A stretch of DNA of 64,000 nt from Knoxdaviesia capensis (GCA_001510575.1 LNGK01000004.1:3036667-3100666), one strand, 5' to 3'; numbered from the stretch's first letter, positions 52,220 through 64,000 are shown. Notes: generated by a model not told the origin, from the sequence alone. Numbers and translations: made by a program.

Positions 52220-54741
52220 GGCTGCGACTTATGGCGGGAGACGCTTCCCGAGCGTTCAGTTGCGCTGCTCGCGTGTAAGTGCCGATTCAGATGTTCGAGT
52301 TCACAACAAGCAGTCGACGCCAGAGGGCTGGTTGAAAAAAAAATATATTGAGCAGTTGAGGATACGGAGGCACTCGGTCAACGAGGCGTGGCGGTCGTCT
52401 TATATGATAGTTTGGGAGAGTCGTCAGGGTGAGATGGCGGGTTGCGGAATCGGCATTCAAAATCGAAGCAGAGTGGTTTGTCGTCGAAGTCGTGGTGTTC
52501 TGGTCGTCTTCTAGGCGCTTCGAACGAGGTCGTACAGTGGAAGAAGGAAAGAAAAGTGAGACAAGGGGTGATGGGAGGACAAAGAAAGACCCAGAGTCAA
52601 GCGGCAAATGGAACACGGGGGAGGATATGAGAGGCGGCGCAAGGTGGAATGAAGAGGTATTACAAGAGTTAGGAAGGATATGATTAAGAGGGAGGATGTC
52701 GTGTGTGTAAGTGGAGAGATGCAGGAACGAAAGAAGGAAAGAAAAACGAAAAGATTGAAAAAAGAAATATTGGAAAAAGAAACGAGAGCGTTGTTTCGAG
52801 AAAGCACGGGCTTTGGGGACGAACTGTTTCTTGTGGCTTTGTGAGGAAAAGGAAGATCTGAGACAAGAGAGGAAGAAGGAAAGAGGAAAGAAGAGGATGG
52901 AGAGAGATCATGCAGAGAGCAGGAGAAAGAGAAGAGAAGCCACACACAATATGAAGCTGGGGCACAGGTCACAGTCAGAGACAGTGGAAGAGAGAGCGAG
53001 AAGGCAAGGCGAAAGGAAAGGGTCTATTCGTTCGTCAAGTTGAATTATGGGGGCAGACGACTGGGATGTCGGAATCGACACACCCCAATCCTGCGGCCAC
53101 GCCGTTTCTCACACTCCTCTTTCTCCAACGTCTCACACCTCCAGATTTGCCTGTGTTCTTACTGTACTGTAAAGAGACACTAGATTTGGCAGCCCGCGCA
53201 GGTATCTCGTTCGGAAAGGGGGGGTGTGGAGTGGTGTGTTTTGTTTGGTGCAGAGAGCAGATCTCTCACAACATCCACTAGACCTGTTGCAGATGATGTC
53301 TCGAGTTTCTGATGGCAGTGGGGGAGAAGCACGAAAAACTGCCCCTGGCGCTGCGACCTGCCTATAGTTACACGGGCTAATATGCAGGTCAAGGTATCTA
53401 GGCCAGGAACAGCGTCGCAGTGCAGAGAGGGTGTTGTCGACAGTATTATTTTTGTGCATCCGAGACTCGTGACATAAGTACTGTACAGTAGGTATCGTAG
53501 GGGTGCTCGACGGACTCGGCGGACTCGCCGTATTGTGCCTGAATGGAGATGTCAGTTAGATTCGCCGTACAGCTGCCCGCATCGCCAGAGTGTTCGTGTA
53601 TCAAGAGCGAAACAGGTCTGACATGCACACCTGTGCCGTCACGAAATTTCCCTCCCCCAAAGCCCAATAGCATCGCACACCTCACGGGCTCTCTCTCTCT
53701 CTCTCCCCTTAAGAAATGACCTCAATTTATTTGTTGCTGCAGTGTATCCGTATCGCAATGCCTGTACAGAATGTACAGGCAGTCAATTGGTCGTCTGCCC
53801 AGGGTCCAAGTTGGAAAAGGATGGTGTGGAGCCCATCCAGGGGCGCACCAAATAGGTCGATGGCCGAGGCAGGCCAGGGCAGGCCGAACCTAGGCCAGTT
53901 GCAGCTTGTTGTTGGTGGAGCCAGTGCATATTTGACGACTTTTCGTTTAACTCGAGTGCATGATGTGTGGTTGTGAATAGCTTCATTGGGAAATGTGTGG
54001 AAGAGGGGGAAATATAGAGTTGAAAGAGAATAACGTAATCGGATTACCTACTCACGAAGTTTGAGAGTCTATCGTGCATGTCGTCGTGGAGGGAAGGAGC
54101 AGAGCAGAGCTCACATACGGCAAGAGCACAATTTGGTGATACTTCGGTACGGGCACCGAAATGAACTCGCCGCCGGTAGCCGCGCAGAAAGTATCTTCTC
54201 CGTAATGAACAGGGCAAGCGAATACTTCCAGCAGCCCTCCTAAGCGAAAATTAAATGCAGCGACCGCCGTCTGTGCAGGAGGGACGCAAGTACAGTACTG
54301 TACTCAATGCACACAATACCGCTGTAAGGGTACATCCCGGCCCTCAAGCCCTCTTCCAATCTCTCTCGCTCTCTCTCTCTCACCGCTCTGTTTGCCGGTC
54401 AAAGCAAAGCGAGAGAGTCTCCCCCTCCCCCCTTTCAAATTCGCCGGGAAGGGGTACTGTGGATTTGAAAAAGAAATTATAAAAATATAATATAATAAAA
54501 TAAAATAAACATAAAAAGGCAAATGGGGTTTGATCGTCCAATCCACAAAGTGGCTCTTGCCGCCACCAAACTGTCAATGTGCAGTCTTATAGACACTAAA
54601 GAAAAGTCAAAATCCACAGGCAAGTTTCTGCTGCTACACACTAAAATGCACGCTGTTCCCTGCTCAAACGCCTTCTTCGCCGTTGAGGATTCGAATACAG
54701 GGCCCGGGGAAAGAAGCTGTTGGGTATGGTAAATGAAGAAG

Positions 54742-54776
<35 letters not shown>

Positions 54777-55837
54777 AAACAAGCAAGTCCCTCGAGGGTG
54801 TGTTCGGCATGCTTCGATTTGGGGTTCTGTGGGGAATGGCAATAGCAAGAACGGTCTCCTCTCTTGAATCAAGCCAATTTCGAGGCTCATGGAGACTGGA
54901 GAGTCACCAGGTGCAAAAAGGGGAACTTGACGGGATGCCAGGATGCAGCCCAGCTAGATTTGAAGGCATTCCTTGCGGGGCAGAAGAAGTGAGTTTATCT
55001 GTCACCTACGGAGGAGAGTTGTGCAACCCGCCGATGGTCACTGATGCCGTCGACCTGTCTGCAGCAGATCACCAGTTCTAGAAGCCTGCCACAGAGTCTG
55101 TCATGTCCCTAAAGGTGGTGGTATAAATCTATGCTATATGCCCAGCTAGAAGCAAGCTGAGACATCCGGCGCCGGACCAAACATGTCCCGGAGGCAGAAA
55201 CACCCCCAACCAGATCCAGCAGCAGCATAGCAGCAAGAGCCAACGAACGTGGCTGTCTGTCTCTTCGCCGTCTGCGAACCGGGATCTGCAGTGGCGTTAA
55301 AGCCCTGCAGATCCCTCTTTTTTTCTTTTTTTCTAACGACCAGAAACTACTGGAGACTCCGACTGCATCATCGTCAGTGCCCTGGACTGGCTGGTCTGGC
55401 CCATTCTTAGGTAGTCAACCGTATCTACTGTATAAAAGAGAGTGTGGGTGAAAGTCCCTTTACCGGATCAAGAACCGTCGACATCTTCAATAGATTGCGG
55501 TTTGATTAAATGTTCCAATCTCGAGGTTTTTGCCTTGCACCTTGGTAGCAGCGGACGGACAATCCAGTCCCAGGAGCAGCAGTAGTTGAAAATCATGCCG
55601 CAATTTCAGCCATTGCACTGAAAGGAACACCCTTGGAGGGGGGACTCACCACCAGAACGCCCCCCGAACGCCAATCTATTTAAGTGGAAGAGAGTTCGTT
55701 GGTGATAACATTGCTTTTGATTCCGTTGGGAGCAGAAACAATTAAGAGAATCATGCCGAACTGGAAGTTAATTACAAGAACGCACGGGTCTCGGACACTA
55801 TACTGGCATACAACGGTATGTTTTCGCCCCCCTTAGT
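52220..55837. other. 3.6 kb without recognised genes
   Basis: Upstream of the LIM gene the plus strand is purine-rich to about 53.0 kb (promoter-like C/T tract on the minus strand). From 53.0 to 55.8 kb only short open frames occur, none family-like. A (GA)n tract lies at 54745-54774, AAACCCTAGCCCTAAG near 55853 is inside the duplicated segment that follows. I see no tRNA or rRNA. Confidence 0.5.
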
Positions 55838-56011
55838 GCCAAACCTAATTTTAAACCCTAGCCCTAAGGTACTCTTTTTAATCAAAGCAAAAAATCGTCT
55901 CCACAGCTACTTCTTCTTCTTCTTCTTCTTCTTCCTTCCTTCGTACCACCCAACTTTCTTCCTACAAAACAATTTTTTCCTACAAAACAGGCGCTACACA
56001 AAACCAAGTCC

Positions 56012-56072
<61 letters not shown>

Positions 56073-56139
56073 GAAAAAGAGAGAGAAAGAGAGAGACACA
56101 CACAGAGAGAAAGAGAGAGAGAAAGAGAGAGACACACAC

Positions 56140-56185
<46 letters not shown>

Positions 56186-56298
56186 ACAGAGAGAAAAAGA
56201 GAGAGAGAGAGAGACACAGAGAGGGAAAGAGAGAGAGAGACAGAGGCATACACACAGAGAGAGAGAGGGGGGTGTCCGAGTTTTGGCGGGCGTGGAGT
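55838..56298. repeat. 461-bp direct repeat, left copy (empty site)
   Basis: Repeated at 56335-56795 with a constant offset of 497. Content: AAACCTAATTTTAAACCCTA start, a (CTT)n block, then more than 200 bases of GA-rich microsatellite. After GGCGTGGAGT this copy continues ACGGTAGCTGGG... for 35 bases up to the N, with no LTR. Confidence 0.92.
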
Positions 56299-56333
56299 AC
56301 GGTAGCTGGGCTCTGGTACTGACTTCCGCGCTG

Positions 56334-56334
56334 N
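56334..56334. other. Single undetermined base (N): probable contig join
   Basis: The only N seen in the window. The right copy of the 461-bp repeat begins at the very next base. That pattern fits a placeholder between two contigs whose ends carry the same sequence, rather than a simple miscalled base. Confidence 0.75.
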
Positions 56335-56508
56335 GCCAAACCTAATTTTAAACCCTAGCCCTAAGGTACTCTTTTTAATCAAAGCAAAAAATCGTCTCCA
56401 CAGCTACTTCTTCTTCTTCTTCTTCTTCTTCCTTCCTTCGTACCACCCAACTTTCTTCCTACAAAACAATTTTTTCCTACAAAACAGGCGCTACACAAAA
56501 CCAAGTCC

Positions 56509-56569
<61 letters not shown>

Positions 56570-56636
56570 GAAAAAGAGAGAGAAAGAGAGAGACACACAC
56601 AGAGAGAAAGAGAGAGAGAAAGAGAGAGACACACAC

Positions 56637-56682
<46 letters not shown>

Positions 56683-56795
56683 ACAGAGAGAAAAAGAGAG
56701 AGAGAGAGAGACACAGAGAGGGAAAGAGAGAGAGAGACAGAGGCATACACACAGAGAGAGAGAGGGGGGTGTCCGAGTTTTAGCGGGCGTGGAGT
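56335..56795. repeat. 461-bp direct repeat, right copy (occupied site)
   Basis: Copy of 55838-56298. It differs at TTTTAGCGGG versus TTTTGGCGGG, a TpG-to-TpA change of the RIP type. Immediately after GGCGTGGAGT the LTR begins (TGTGGATCC at 56796). Confidence 0.92.
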
Positions 56796-57078
56796 TGTGG
56801 ATCCCTAATAGGTCAGAGTGCATTACAATTACGTACAAACGTATACTAATGCACGTGGATACTGCCCAGCGGTGAGCATTTGGGTGTATATCTATATATA
56901 TATAAATGCCTTAAAGAGCTGGTAAAAGACCTATAAAAGGTAGATATCTGCCGCGCTTTTATAGGAAATATCTTAAGATAGAAAAAATTTAAGCTTCCCT
57001 TTATATATATTTCTCTATACGTGCCTTATAATTATAACTTATTTATTAGTCCTTTAGATTATATATCTAGGAATTATA
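56796..57078 (+). mobile_element. LTR, 283 bp, plus orientation
   Basis: Begins TGTGGATCCCTAATAGG and ends GGAATTATA, which corresponds to GGAATCACA in the inverted copy at 58503-58785 after C-to-T change. Length is exactly that of the other copy. The first 150 or so bases keep CpA and TpG; the rest does not. As no polypurine tract precedes it, it reads as the 5' LTR of a plus-oriented element whose interior follows. Confidence 0.85.
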
Positions 57079-58502
57079 AAAAATTAATTTTTTATAAGCG
57101 TAATACTTATACTATTAATCTCTTATTAACCTTCCTTTAAAGCCTAACCGTCGTAATCGACTACCTTTCCTTTAGGTTCGAGTCCTAATCGATACGTAAT
57201 CGACCGATATCTTAACTTTCCTTTCTTTTAATTTAGAATTTACCTCCGCCGATAGCTTTACTACTTTCCGCTACGGTAAACTACGAATTACCCTTCTTTT
57301 ATAAAAAACCCCTTCTATTTAACCTCCTTTTAGTAACGAAAGTACGTTAAATAAATATCTTTTACTTTCCTTCTTTTAATTCTATCCTTACTAAACTAAT
57401 AGCTAATTAACTACTATTACTCTAGTAAAATACTAAATTACCTTACTTTTACTAACGTTTTATACGCCTCCCGCGTACCTTTCTTATACCTCCTAAGCTA
57501 TCGGATACTACTAATAGGTTTAAGTCCTATTATTAAATATTTAATAGCTAATCCCTCTATTTTTATTTATTTCTACGACTTTTCCTTTATTTTACGACTT
57601 TACCTATTTATTTCTACGACTTTTTCTAGTTATTTCTAAGACTCCTACTATTCCGATAACTAACGTCTTAATATTTCTACTATTTTCGATTATTTTCTAT
57701 TACCTCCGTTTATAGACTTCCTTTACTACCTATTCTCTTATTCTATTTAATTCTAATTACTAATCCGCCTCTTATTCTAAGACTAACCCGCTTTTATACC
57801 CCCTTTATACCCCGTTTATATATTAATAGTCTTATTTCTTATTTTACTAGCCTTATTTCTTTTCTAATAGTTATCCTTTCTACTACTCTTTTCCCCTATT
57901 ATTAACCTTATAAATCTAGATTATCTAACTATTTATAACTATTACGCTCTAGTTTTCCCTATTTATTCCCTTTCGCTCCTACTTACTATCGGTTTATATC
58001 CCTAACCCCCTATTTCCTAGCGAGCCTAGACCGCTAATATCCGCTTTTACGCCGAATATCGGATAAAGAATAACGTGTTCTACGTAAAAGAGATAAAAGT
58101 ATTACCTATAACCTTAAAGCCTTAAGTAAGGTAAGCGCTATAACTAACTTATAAACCGGTAAGTTACTAGTTAAGGAGCTATAACCCCTTACGGAAGTAA
58201 CCCCTATTACGTATAATCGTCGGATAATAATAGGACGAAGGAAAGGAAAGGCTATAGATAACGGGATAAATATTCTACTAGTATAGCTAGTAAGTAGTCT
58301 ACCGCCTTAATATACTAAGTCTATTACGATCGAGGAATTAAAGTAAATAATAAAAGCGCTACTTACGGACTATATAGAGTCTAACTTTAATAGATAAACG
58401 AGAGAGAAAGAGCGTGCCGATAATATAAATACCGTTATTAGTACGATAATAGAAAAGCTTCTAGAAAAGCTAATAGACGCTATAAGCCGTAGTAACTTAC
58501 CG
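57079..58502 (+). mobile_element. Truncated, RIP-mutated interior of an LTR element
   Basis: 1.4 kb of AT-rich DNA with almost no CpA or TpG, between a plus-oriented LTR and the end of an inverted LTR. All frames are closed by stops. From position in the element it would be leader and gag-region sequence, but no domain is readable. It ends abruptly at the second LTR, as expected if another element inserted here. Confidence 0.6.
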
Positions 58503-58785
58503 TGTGATTCCTAGATATATAGTCTAAAGGACTAATAAATGAGTTATAATTATAAGGCACGTATAGAGAAATATATATAAAGGGAAGCTTAAATTTTTTT
58601 TATCTTAAGATATTTCCTATAAAAGCGTAGTAGATATCTACCTTTTATAGGTCTTTTACTAGCTCTTTAAGGTATTTATATATATATAGATATATACTTA
58701 AATACTTACCGCTAGGTAGTATCTATATATATTAGTATACGTTAGTACGTAATTATAATATACTCTAACCTATTAGGGATCTATA
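58503..58785 (-). mobile_element. LTR, 283 bp, minus orientation (3' LTR)
   Basis: Reading the minus strand it runs TATAGATCCCTAATAGG...GGAATCACA. Differences from the left copy are almost all C-to-T or G-to-A. Just before it on the minus strand lies a purine run AAGAAAGGGGATCT (58786-58799), a good polypurine-tract candidate, which marks this as the 3' LTR of a minus-oriented element. Confidence 0.85.
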
Positions 58786-61599
58786 AGATCCCCTTTCTTA
58801 ACTAGATCGTCCGCGATCTACTTTTAACTAGTAAAGGATATTAAAAGGACTTCCCTTTATATAATTTTATACTTATATTATAAGCGATTTTTAATTATTT
58901 TTATATTTTTCTAGGGGTCTTTTTTTTTTTATCCTTTTCGACTTTTTTAAGCGTATAGAAAGAAATATAATATAAAGCGAGTCTAAATAGCGGTTAGATA
59001 GGAATAATAATAGTAATCGATAAGAAAATAGGTATCTAGTATAATAAAGGGGAACTTCCTATTTATAGCGTTTTAGGTAGCTATAGGTACCGTTTTATCT
59101 ATCTAACGATATAAATACCTTAGTATTAGATAGTATTAAGGGGGATTAAGAATATTACGACGCCTAGTCGGATAGTAACGGCTTATACTATACTATATAA
59201 GTAGCGATTACGTAATTTATCTACTTATTATTAGTTAATATAGGCGGGCGTTACGCCTAGGAATTAGGCTATAAAGGTAGCGGGGACTAGGGCGTTAGGG
59301 AAAGGGGGTGTTATTACGATAGCGGTAGCTACTATTAGTATAGCTATCGGCGTAAATACTAGTATTACTAGTATAACGGCGGCTCTACTAGCTAGTATTA
59401 GTACTATAACGGCTAGTATAACGGGTGCTACTATTAGCGGAGTAGGTACTAGCGGGGGTCCTCCCTTAATAATATTAATTTCGGCGGCTTCGGTAGCTAA
59501 AAAGAGAGGTAATAGGTATACCGAAGTCGGGGCTAGCGCTAAAGCCGTACGCCGTAGGCGTATAATAGTTAGTTAAATAGGTATAAGGTATCCCTTAAAG
59601 GTATATTAGATAGCTACTATATTAATAAAACGGCTCGCGTTATTAAATTCCGCGTTATTTAACTTCCGATTAGCGGCCGTAGAGTCCCTATTATAGACGA
59701 GTATATATTTAGCTACGGTAATATCTTATAACGCTTAGGTTTACGTACTTAGCGTATTAATCTAGTTCTTATCGGTATCTATAAAGGTATCTATTTTAGT
59801 TAATATATTACTAGGTACCTAGTAATTAGCTTAATAGTTATAGTATTTAGTATAAGTATTCTATACGACGTTATTAATAACGTATCGATAGTAGAGAATA
59901 CCTAGGTATTCGATACGTCTTAGTACGTATCGGGTATACGGAATTAGCTCGATAGCTCCGATTATAGCGGTAACGCGCGGTACGTTCGTAGCGGGAGTAG
60001 CGGTAGGGGGAATAGCGGCTATAGTAGGTAATAAGGTATTATTAGCGTTATTATTATTATTATTAGTAGGCTATTAAGAGATATTATTATCGTTTATAAT
60101 ATAAATAGTAGGCTCGGTAAGTAGAATAGCTATTAATAGTATTAATAATAGAAAGGATAGATAGGAAAGAGATAGTAGTAATAAGAGAGATAAAGAACTA
60201 TCTAATTCTAAATCGTTTATAGCTAGAGATCGCTAGCTTCTTATACTTCTTCGTTAGTCGTATAACTATTCGTTTCTTTATTTATTATAAATAAGAAAGA
60301 ATTTAGCTTTTTATCGTAAAAGGTAAGGTTATTACGGCGTTTATCGTACTATAGTAGTCCTTCTATTAGCTAATATAGTCCTAATAGCTATTAAACTAGG
60401 TAGTTACTAAGAAAAGCGGGTCCTAGAGGGTAGAAGGGATAACCGGATAAAGGACGTTTAGGTTAGTCGCGGTATTTAGAATATTATACTATAGCGGTAT
60501 TATATTATTCGGTTATTAGATAGTATAATTAATACCTCCTTCCCTTCCCTTTATCGTATAAATATAAGAAAGGGCGATAGTTAGCCGCGTAAATATAGGT
60601 AGCTAGCGTAAAGCGCGGGAATTAGGAATAAAGAAAGGAAGAAAAAAAAAAATAGTATATAGGCGTAGCGGTAAGTCTAGAGCGTTCTATTAATTATTAA
60701 TATAGTAAATAAGTTAAAAGTAGGGAAATATACGGGAAAAAATCGGAAAAAGTATATAAAAAGCGGAATATTAGCGGTAATAGCGGTAAAATAAAAAAAG
60801 AATAATAAAAGAAAAAATTCTAAAAAAGGAAAATAGTATAGCTTAATAGTAAGGCGTAGCTAAAAATAAAAATAGAATAAAGGAAATTAGGATATAGATA
60901 GAATTAGATATAAATAGGGGATAATTATAGAATAAATATTATAAAGGAAAAATAAAATAATAGATAAAAAATAAAAAAAGAAAGAAATAGTATAGGGTAA
61001 GGTAACTATTTACTAATAGACGATAGACGCTTACGATCTAGCTCGAGTAGGCGACGACTAGTATACTAAAGGCTACGAATAAGCTAGCTATCCTTAACGT
61101 ACGCTAGGAATAGGTTAAACCTATTATAGCGTTTATCGAGCCGATAACCGCCTAGTAACTCTAGAGTATAGGTATTACCTTAGTAAACGTCGATAATAAG
61201 CTACGGTCCGTCGTAGAATAGCTTATATTTATACTTTTATAGTCGATATCGTAATATCTAATCGCCTTTACTAAAAATACGATACGTAGCTTTATCGTTT
61301 TATAATATAGTATAGATATATATTCGGTATACCTTTACGGAGTTAGATAATAAGCGAATAGTCTTAAATAACTATCTTTCGCGAGCTAAATCTTATTAGG
61401 AGGTAATAATTTTATCTATAGTAAGCTCCCGTTTATATAGCGTAGTAATATAGGTAGCGCTATCGTAGGGCTTAGTATTAAAAAGTAGGTAATATAGGGA
61501 AAAGCTACTTATTTACGGTCTATTTAAGTAGATACGTATAGCTTTAAGAATAATTATTAGCTAATCGATATCTTCTCGGTTTTCGGTATTAACGCCGGC

Positions 61600-62400
61600 T
61601 AGATAGCTAGCGATATACTTAATTTACCCGTTAAAGCGCTTAACTCGGCTATTCGTCTATAGATAGTATATTATTATATAATACTATTATATAGGGGGGT
61701 TATAGTTAGCGAAGAGGGTCTTAAATTTATTAGAGTTAAAGGGGGTATTATTATTAGTAATAATCTCGACTAGCGGTCCGAATATTACGTAAATACGTAC
61801 TACTAGTAATTTCGTAGTAGCTAAGGTACTATTACGGGGGTTTATAGCTATTATAGCGTAGCTAGTAGCGTACTCGACTACCGTTAATAGCTATATCCGT
61901 TTACTATTAATAATAAAACGGCTAGTAAAGTCTATTCCCTAGCGTATTAATAGTTATATAGTTAGTATCGGTCGTAGCGATTCCGTTACTTTAAGGGGCT
62001 TTTATAGTAATTAATATTCTATATACTATCGAACGGCCTTATTCATAGCTAAAATTAAGTTAGGATACTATACTCGTTTAGCTAATAGCGTATATAGGGT
62101 ACTAACGCGCGTATAGCCTTCTAGCTTATAGACCTTAATAGCTTTTAAAATAGAAGCCTCGTATATTAGTATTTTTATTAGGATATAGTTAATAACGGTA
62201 TATACTTCGCTATAAAAGATAGCGAAATAGTCTTAAATAAAGGTTAAAGGGATACGATAGGGGAATAGATAGCTATTCTCTAGGTAGTTAATAATATCCT
62301 AGACGTCGTACTATCTAAGGTCGTTTAACTTCTTAATATTAGGGGCGATTAGCGTATCGTTTATAGGTTATTTAGTATTTATAGTATTATTTAGAGGCTA
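61600..62400 (-). pseudogene. Integrase core remnant
   Basis: Minus-strand translation around 61940-61740 still shows an integrase core: GIDFTSRFIINS, then LLTVVEYATSYAIIAI and VIFGPLVEIIT, with the catalytic-region spacing of retroviral-type integrases. Internal stops and Asp-to-Asn changes follow from G-to-A transitions. Not functional. Confidence 0.75.
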
Positions 62401-63299
62401 TTTAGCGTCGTTTTATAGTAGTTACGCTAGTAGACGTATCTTAAATCGTTAGTTTAGTAGTCTAGGAGTCTTATTATTAATAGTAGTAGTAGGAAAGACG
62501 TTAGTTAACGTATTATTATCGTTCGTTTCGTACCTTTCCTCTTTATTTATTACGAGCGCTATATCTATACGTAGCCGTAATAACTAATTAGCTAAAATAT
62601 TAGCCTTTCCGGATTAGTAGTAAATACGTACGCTATAGTATACGATTATATCGAGAAATCGTAATATTCTAGCTAGCTATTCCTATTTAGTAATAAAAAG
62701 GTATAGGGTTTCGTAGTTAGTAATAATAGTAATCTTAGCGGCCTCTAGCTAACTCCTCTAATACTATAATAATATAATAATAGTAAGTATTTCTCTCTCT
62801 TAAGTACTATATCGCTATTAGGTCTTTAATAAAACGGCGTTAAAGTACGTAACTAAGTATAAAACGTTACGTTTATTATTAGAATCGCGTTATAGTTAGA
62901 ATAACGTAATACCGATAATATAATTAAAAGCGTCGGTCTTAAGTACTAATAGGAGTATATAGTCGTAGTTACGTAGCTCTAGGAGGGAGGCTATAGTATC
63001 GTAAATATTACGCTAGGCTTATAATAACTCGTTATCTAGCTATACTTATACGCCTTTAGGCTTATCTACTCTAGTATACTTATAGAGTAGACGCGCTTTA
63101 TATATAAAATAGGGGATAAAGCGGCGTAAATAGCTAGCGGTATTTAAAAAGCTATAGATCTTAGTAGTAGTAGTAGGCGCTAGCCTCTCGTAGATAGTAG
63201 CTACCTTCTTAGGATCGGGATAAATACCGTAGATAGAGATAATTATTCTTAGGAACTTACCTTTTTTAACGAACTATTCGTACTTCTTAAGGTTTAATA

Positions 63300-63800
63300 A
63301 TAGTTAATAGCGGCTTAATTAACGTAGAATAGCGACTATTCTCTTAGCTAATTCTATTATTATCTTACCTTAAATATAAATATCGTTTAAAAGGCCTATA
63401 GTAAAGGCGCGTACTAGCTTAAGGACTTCGTTTATAAAACGCTAGAAGGTTATAGGTGCGTTTATAAGGCTAAATAGTATATGAAGCTATTTATATTATT
63501 TAAATAACGTAGAAAACGCTATCTTTAGTACTACCTCGGGGTCTATAATTATCTATTAGAAGCCGTCTTCTAAGTCGAGAAAGGTATAGAATCGGTATCT
63601 AGCGGCCTATTATAGGGAATCCTTAATATTCGGTAGTAGATAGGCTACTTTTTATATAACTTTATTTAACGTATAGTAATTAATTACGAAACGGTATCTA
63701 GGTTAGTTATTACTAGGGAGGGGCTTCTTAAGTAGTAATAGTATAGGTATAGACTATAGGGAGTTAATAGCGTATCGAATAATACTAAGTAAGAGTAGTT
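63300..63800 (-). pseudogene. Reverse transcriptase remnant
   Basis: Minus-strand frames keep RT motifs: RFVIN-like YxxLNK near 63680, FLDLEDGF near 63565, SLINAPITF and RFINEVLK near 63440, and LNDIYI near 63385, where an intact element would have an Asp-Asp pair. Stops are scattered between them. Typical of RIP-mutated pol. Confidence 0.78.
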
Positions 63801-64000
63801 TATTAGTAAATTCCTTTATGATTTTACGTTAGTAGGGGCTATAGCGACGTAGGGGGAGAGATCTAGGTTTAATATTAGCGGTCTTAATATTATACTAAAT
63901 ACGGGCCTTTACGTCCGGTCTAGTATTAAAATACTATAGAATAAAGATAAAGGTATTATTATTAAAGGCCTTTCGTATAATTATTAGGGCTTCGGTATTT

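Larger units (their letters stand above)
58786..64000 (-). mobile_element. Ty3/gypsy-like LTR retrotransposon remnant, RIP-inactivated, runs off the window
   Basis: AT-rich, heavily mutated, stops in all frames. On the minus strand the order reverse transcriptase (about 63750-63300), RNase H region, integrase (about 62400-61600), then polypurine tract and 3' LTR is that of a Ty3/gypsy element. About 2.6 kb between integrase and LTR (58.8-61.4 kb) is unassigned; at 59.2-59.5 kb it contains Tyr/Gly-coding-like TACTAGTATTA repeats. The 5' half lies beyond 64000. Confidence 0.82.

Noticed and set aside
55818..56345. Arg/Glu-rich and Leu/Ser-rich open frames over the GA tracts
   Set aside because: They are translations of GA/CT microsatellite in several frames at once, and cross the N.
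57150..57185. tRNA-like TTCGAGTCC box
   Set aside because: GGTTCGAGTCC resembles a B box, but no acceptor or anticodon stem can be drawn, and it lies in RIP-mutated element DNA.
1..64000. CRISPR arrays, bacterial operons or riboswitches
   Set aside because: Spliceosomal introns and eukaryotic gene families throughout; no spaced direct-repeat arrays and no recognisable riboswitch core.

Overview
The window is nuclear DNA of a filamentous ascomycete (Pezizomycotina). Genes are split by short introns (about 50-90 nt) with GTRNGT-type donors and CTAAC/CTGAC branch sites, promoters are pyrimidine-rich, and the last 7 kb carries the signature of repeat-induced point mutation (RIP). From memory of the family, the N-terminal extension of the HEM2 homologue looks most like Eurotiomycetes. 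I hold that loosely, since no search was possible.

Layout. 1-6.4 kb: mostly non-coding, with one three-exon gene for a 65-residue membrane protein. 6.4-16.3 kb: an accessory-looking block of two intact paralogous genes and one decayed copy, all on the minus strand and of a family I do not recognise (repeated LGRPGQWVLH-type modules, basic Pro-rich tails, a shared RRSxR ending). The last of them shares a promoter with a divergent kinase that has a degenerate FHA-like domain. 17.9-52.2 kb: ordinary conserved genes. These are an IphP-type phosphatase, an unknown 677-residue protein, HEM2, MIC12, mitochondrial ribosomal protein bL17m, UTP25, eIF3f, an R3H-SUZ RNA-binding protein, a DUF423 membrane protein, a zinc-knuckle/SR/RGG protein, a secreted PI-PLC-like phosphodiesterase, an unknown 433-residue protein and a two-LIM paxillin-like protein. 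Several are divergent pairs sharing promoters: MIC12/bL17m, UTP25/eIF3f and DUF423/zinc-knuckle. 52.2-55.8 kb: no gene recognised.

55.8-64 kb: a 461-bp segment occurs twice on either side of a single N. The left copy is an empty site. The right copy is interrupted, at exactly the point where the copies diverge, by a 283-bp LTR. Everything rightward is AT-rich, nearly free of CpA/TpG, and made of a truncated LTR element into which an oppositely oriented Ty3/gypsy-like element (integrase and reverse transcriptase remnants on the minus strand) has inserted. The N means the physical link between the gene-rich part and the RIP block is not proven by this sequence.

Functionally the core genes cover haem synthesis, mitochondrial architecture and translation, ribosome biogenesis and translation initiation. 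They do not form one pathway. The best candidate for something undescribed is the 6.4-16.3 kb block.
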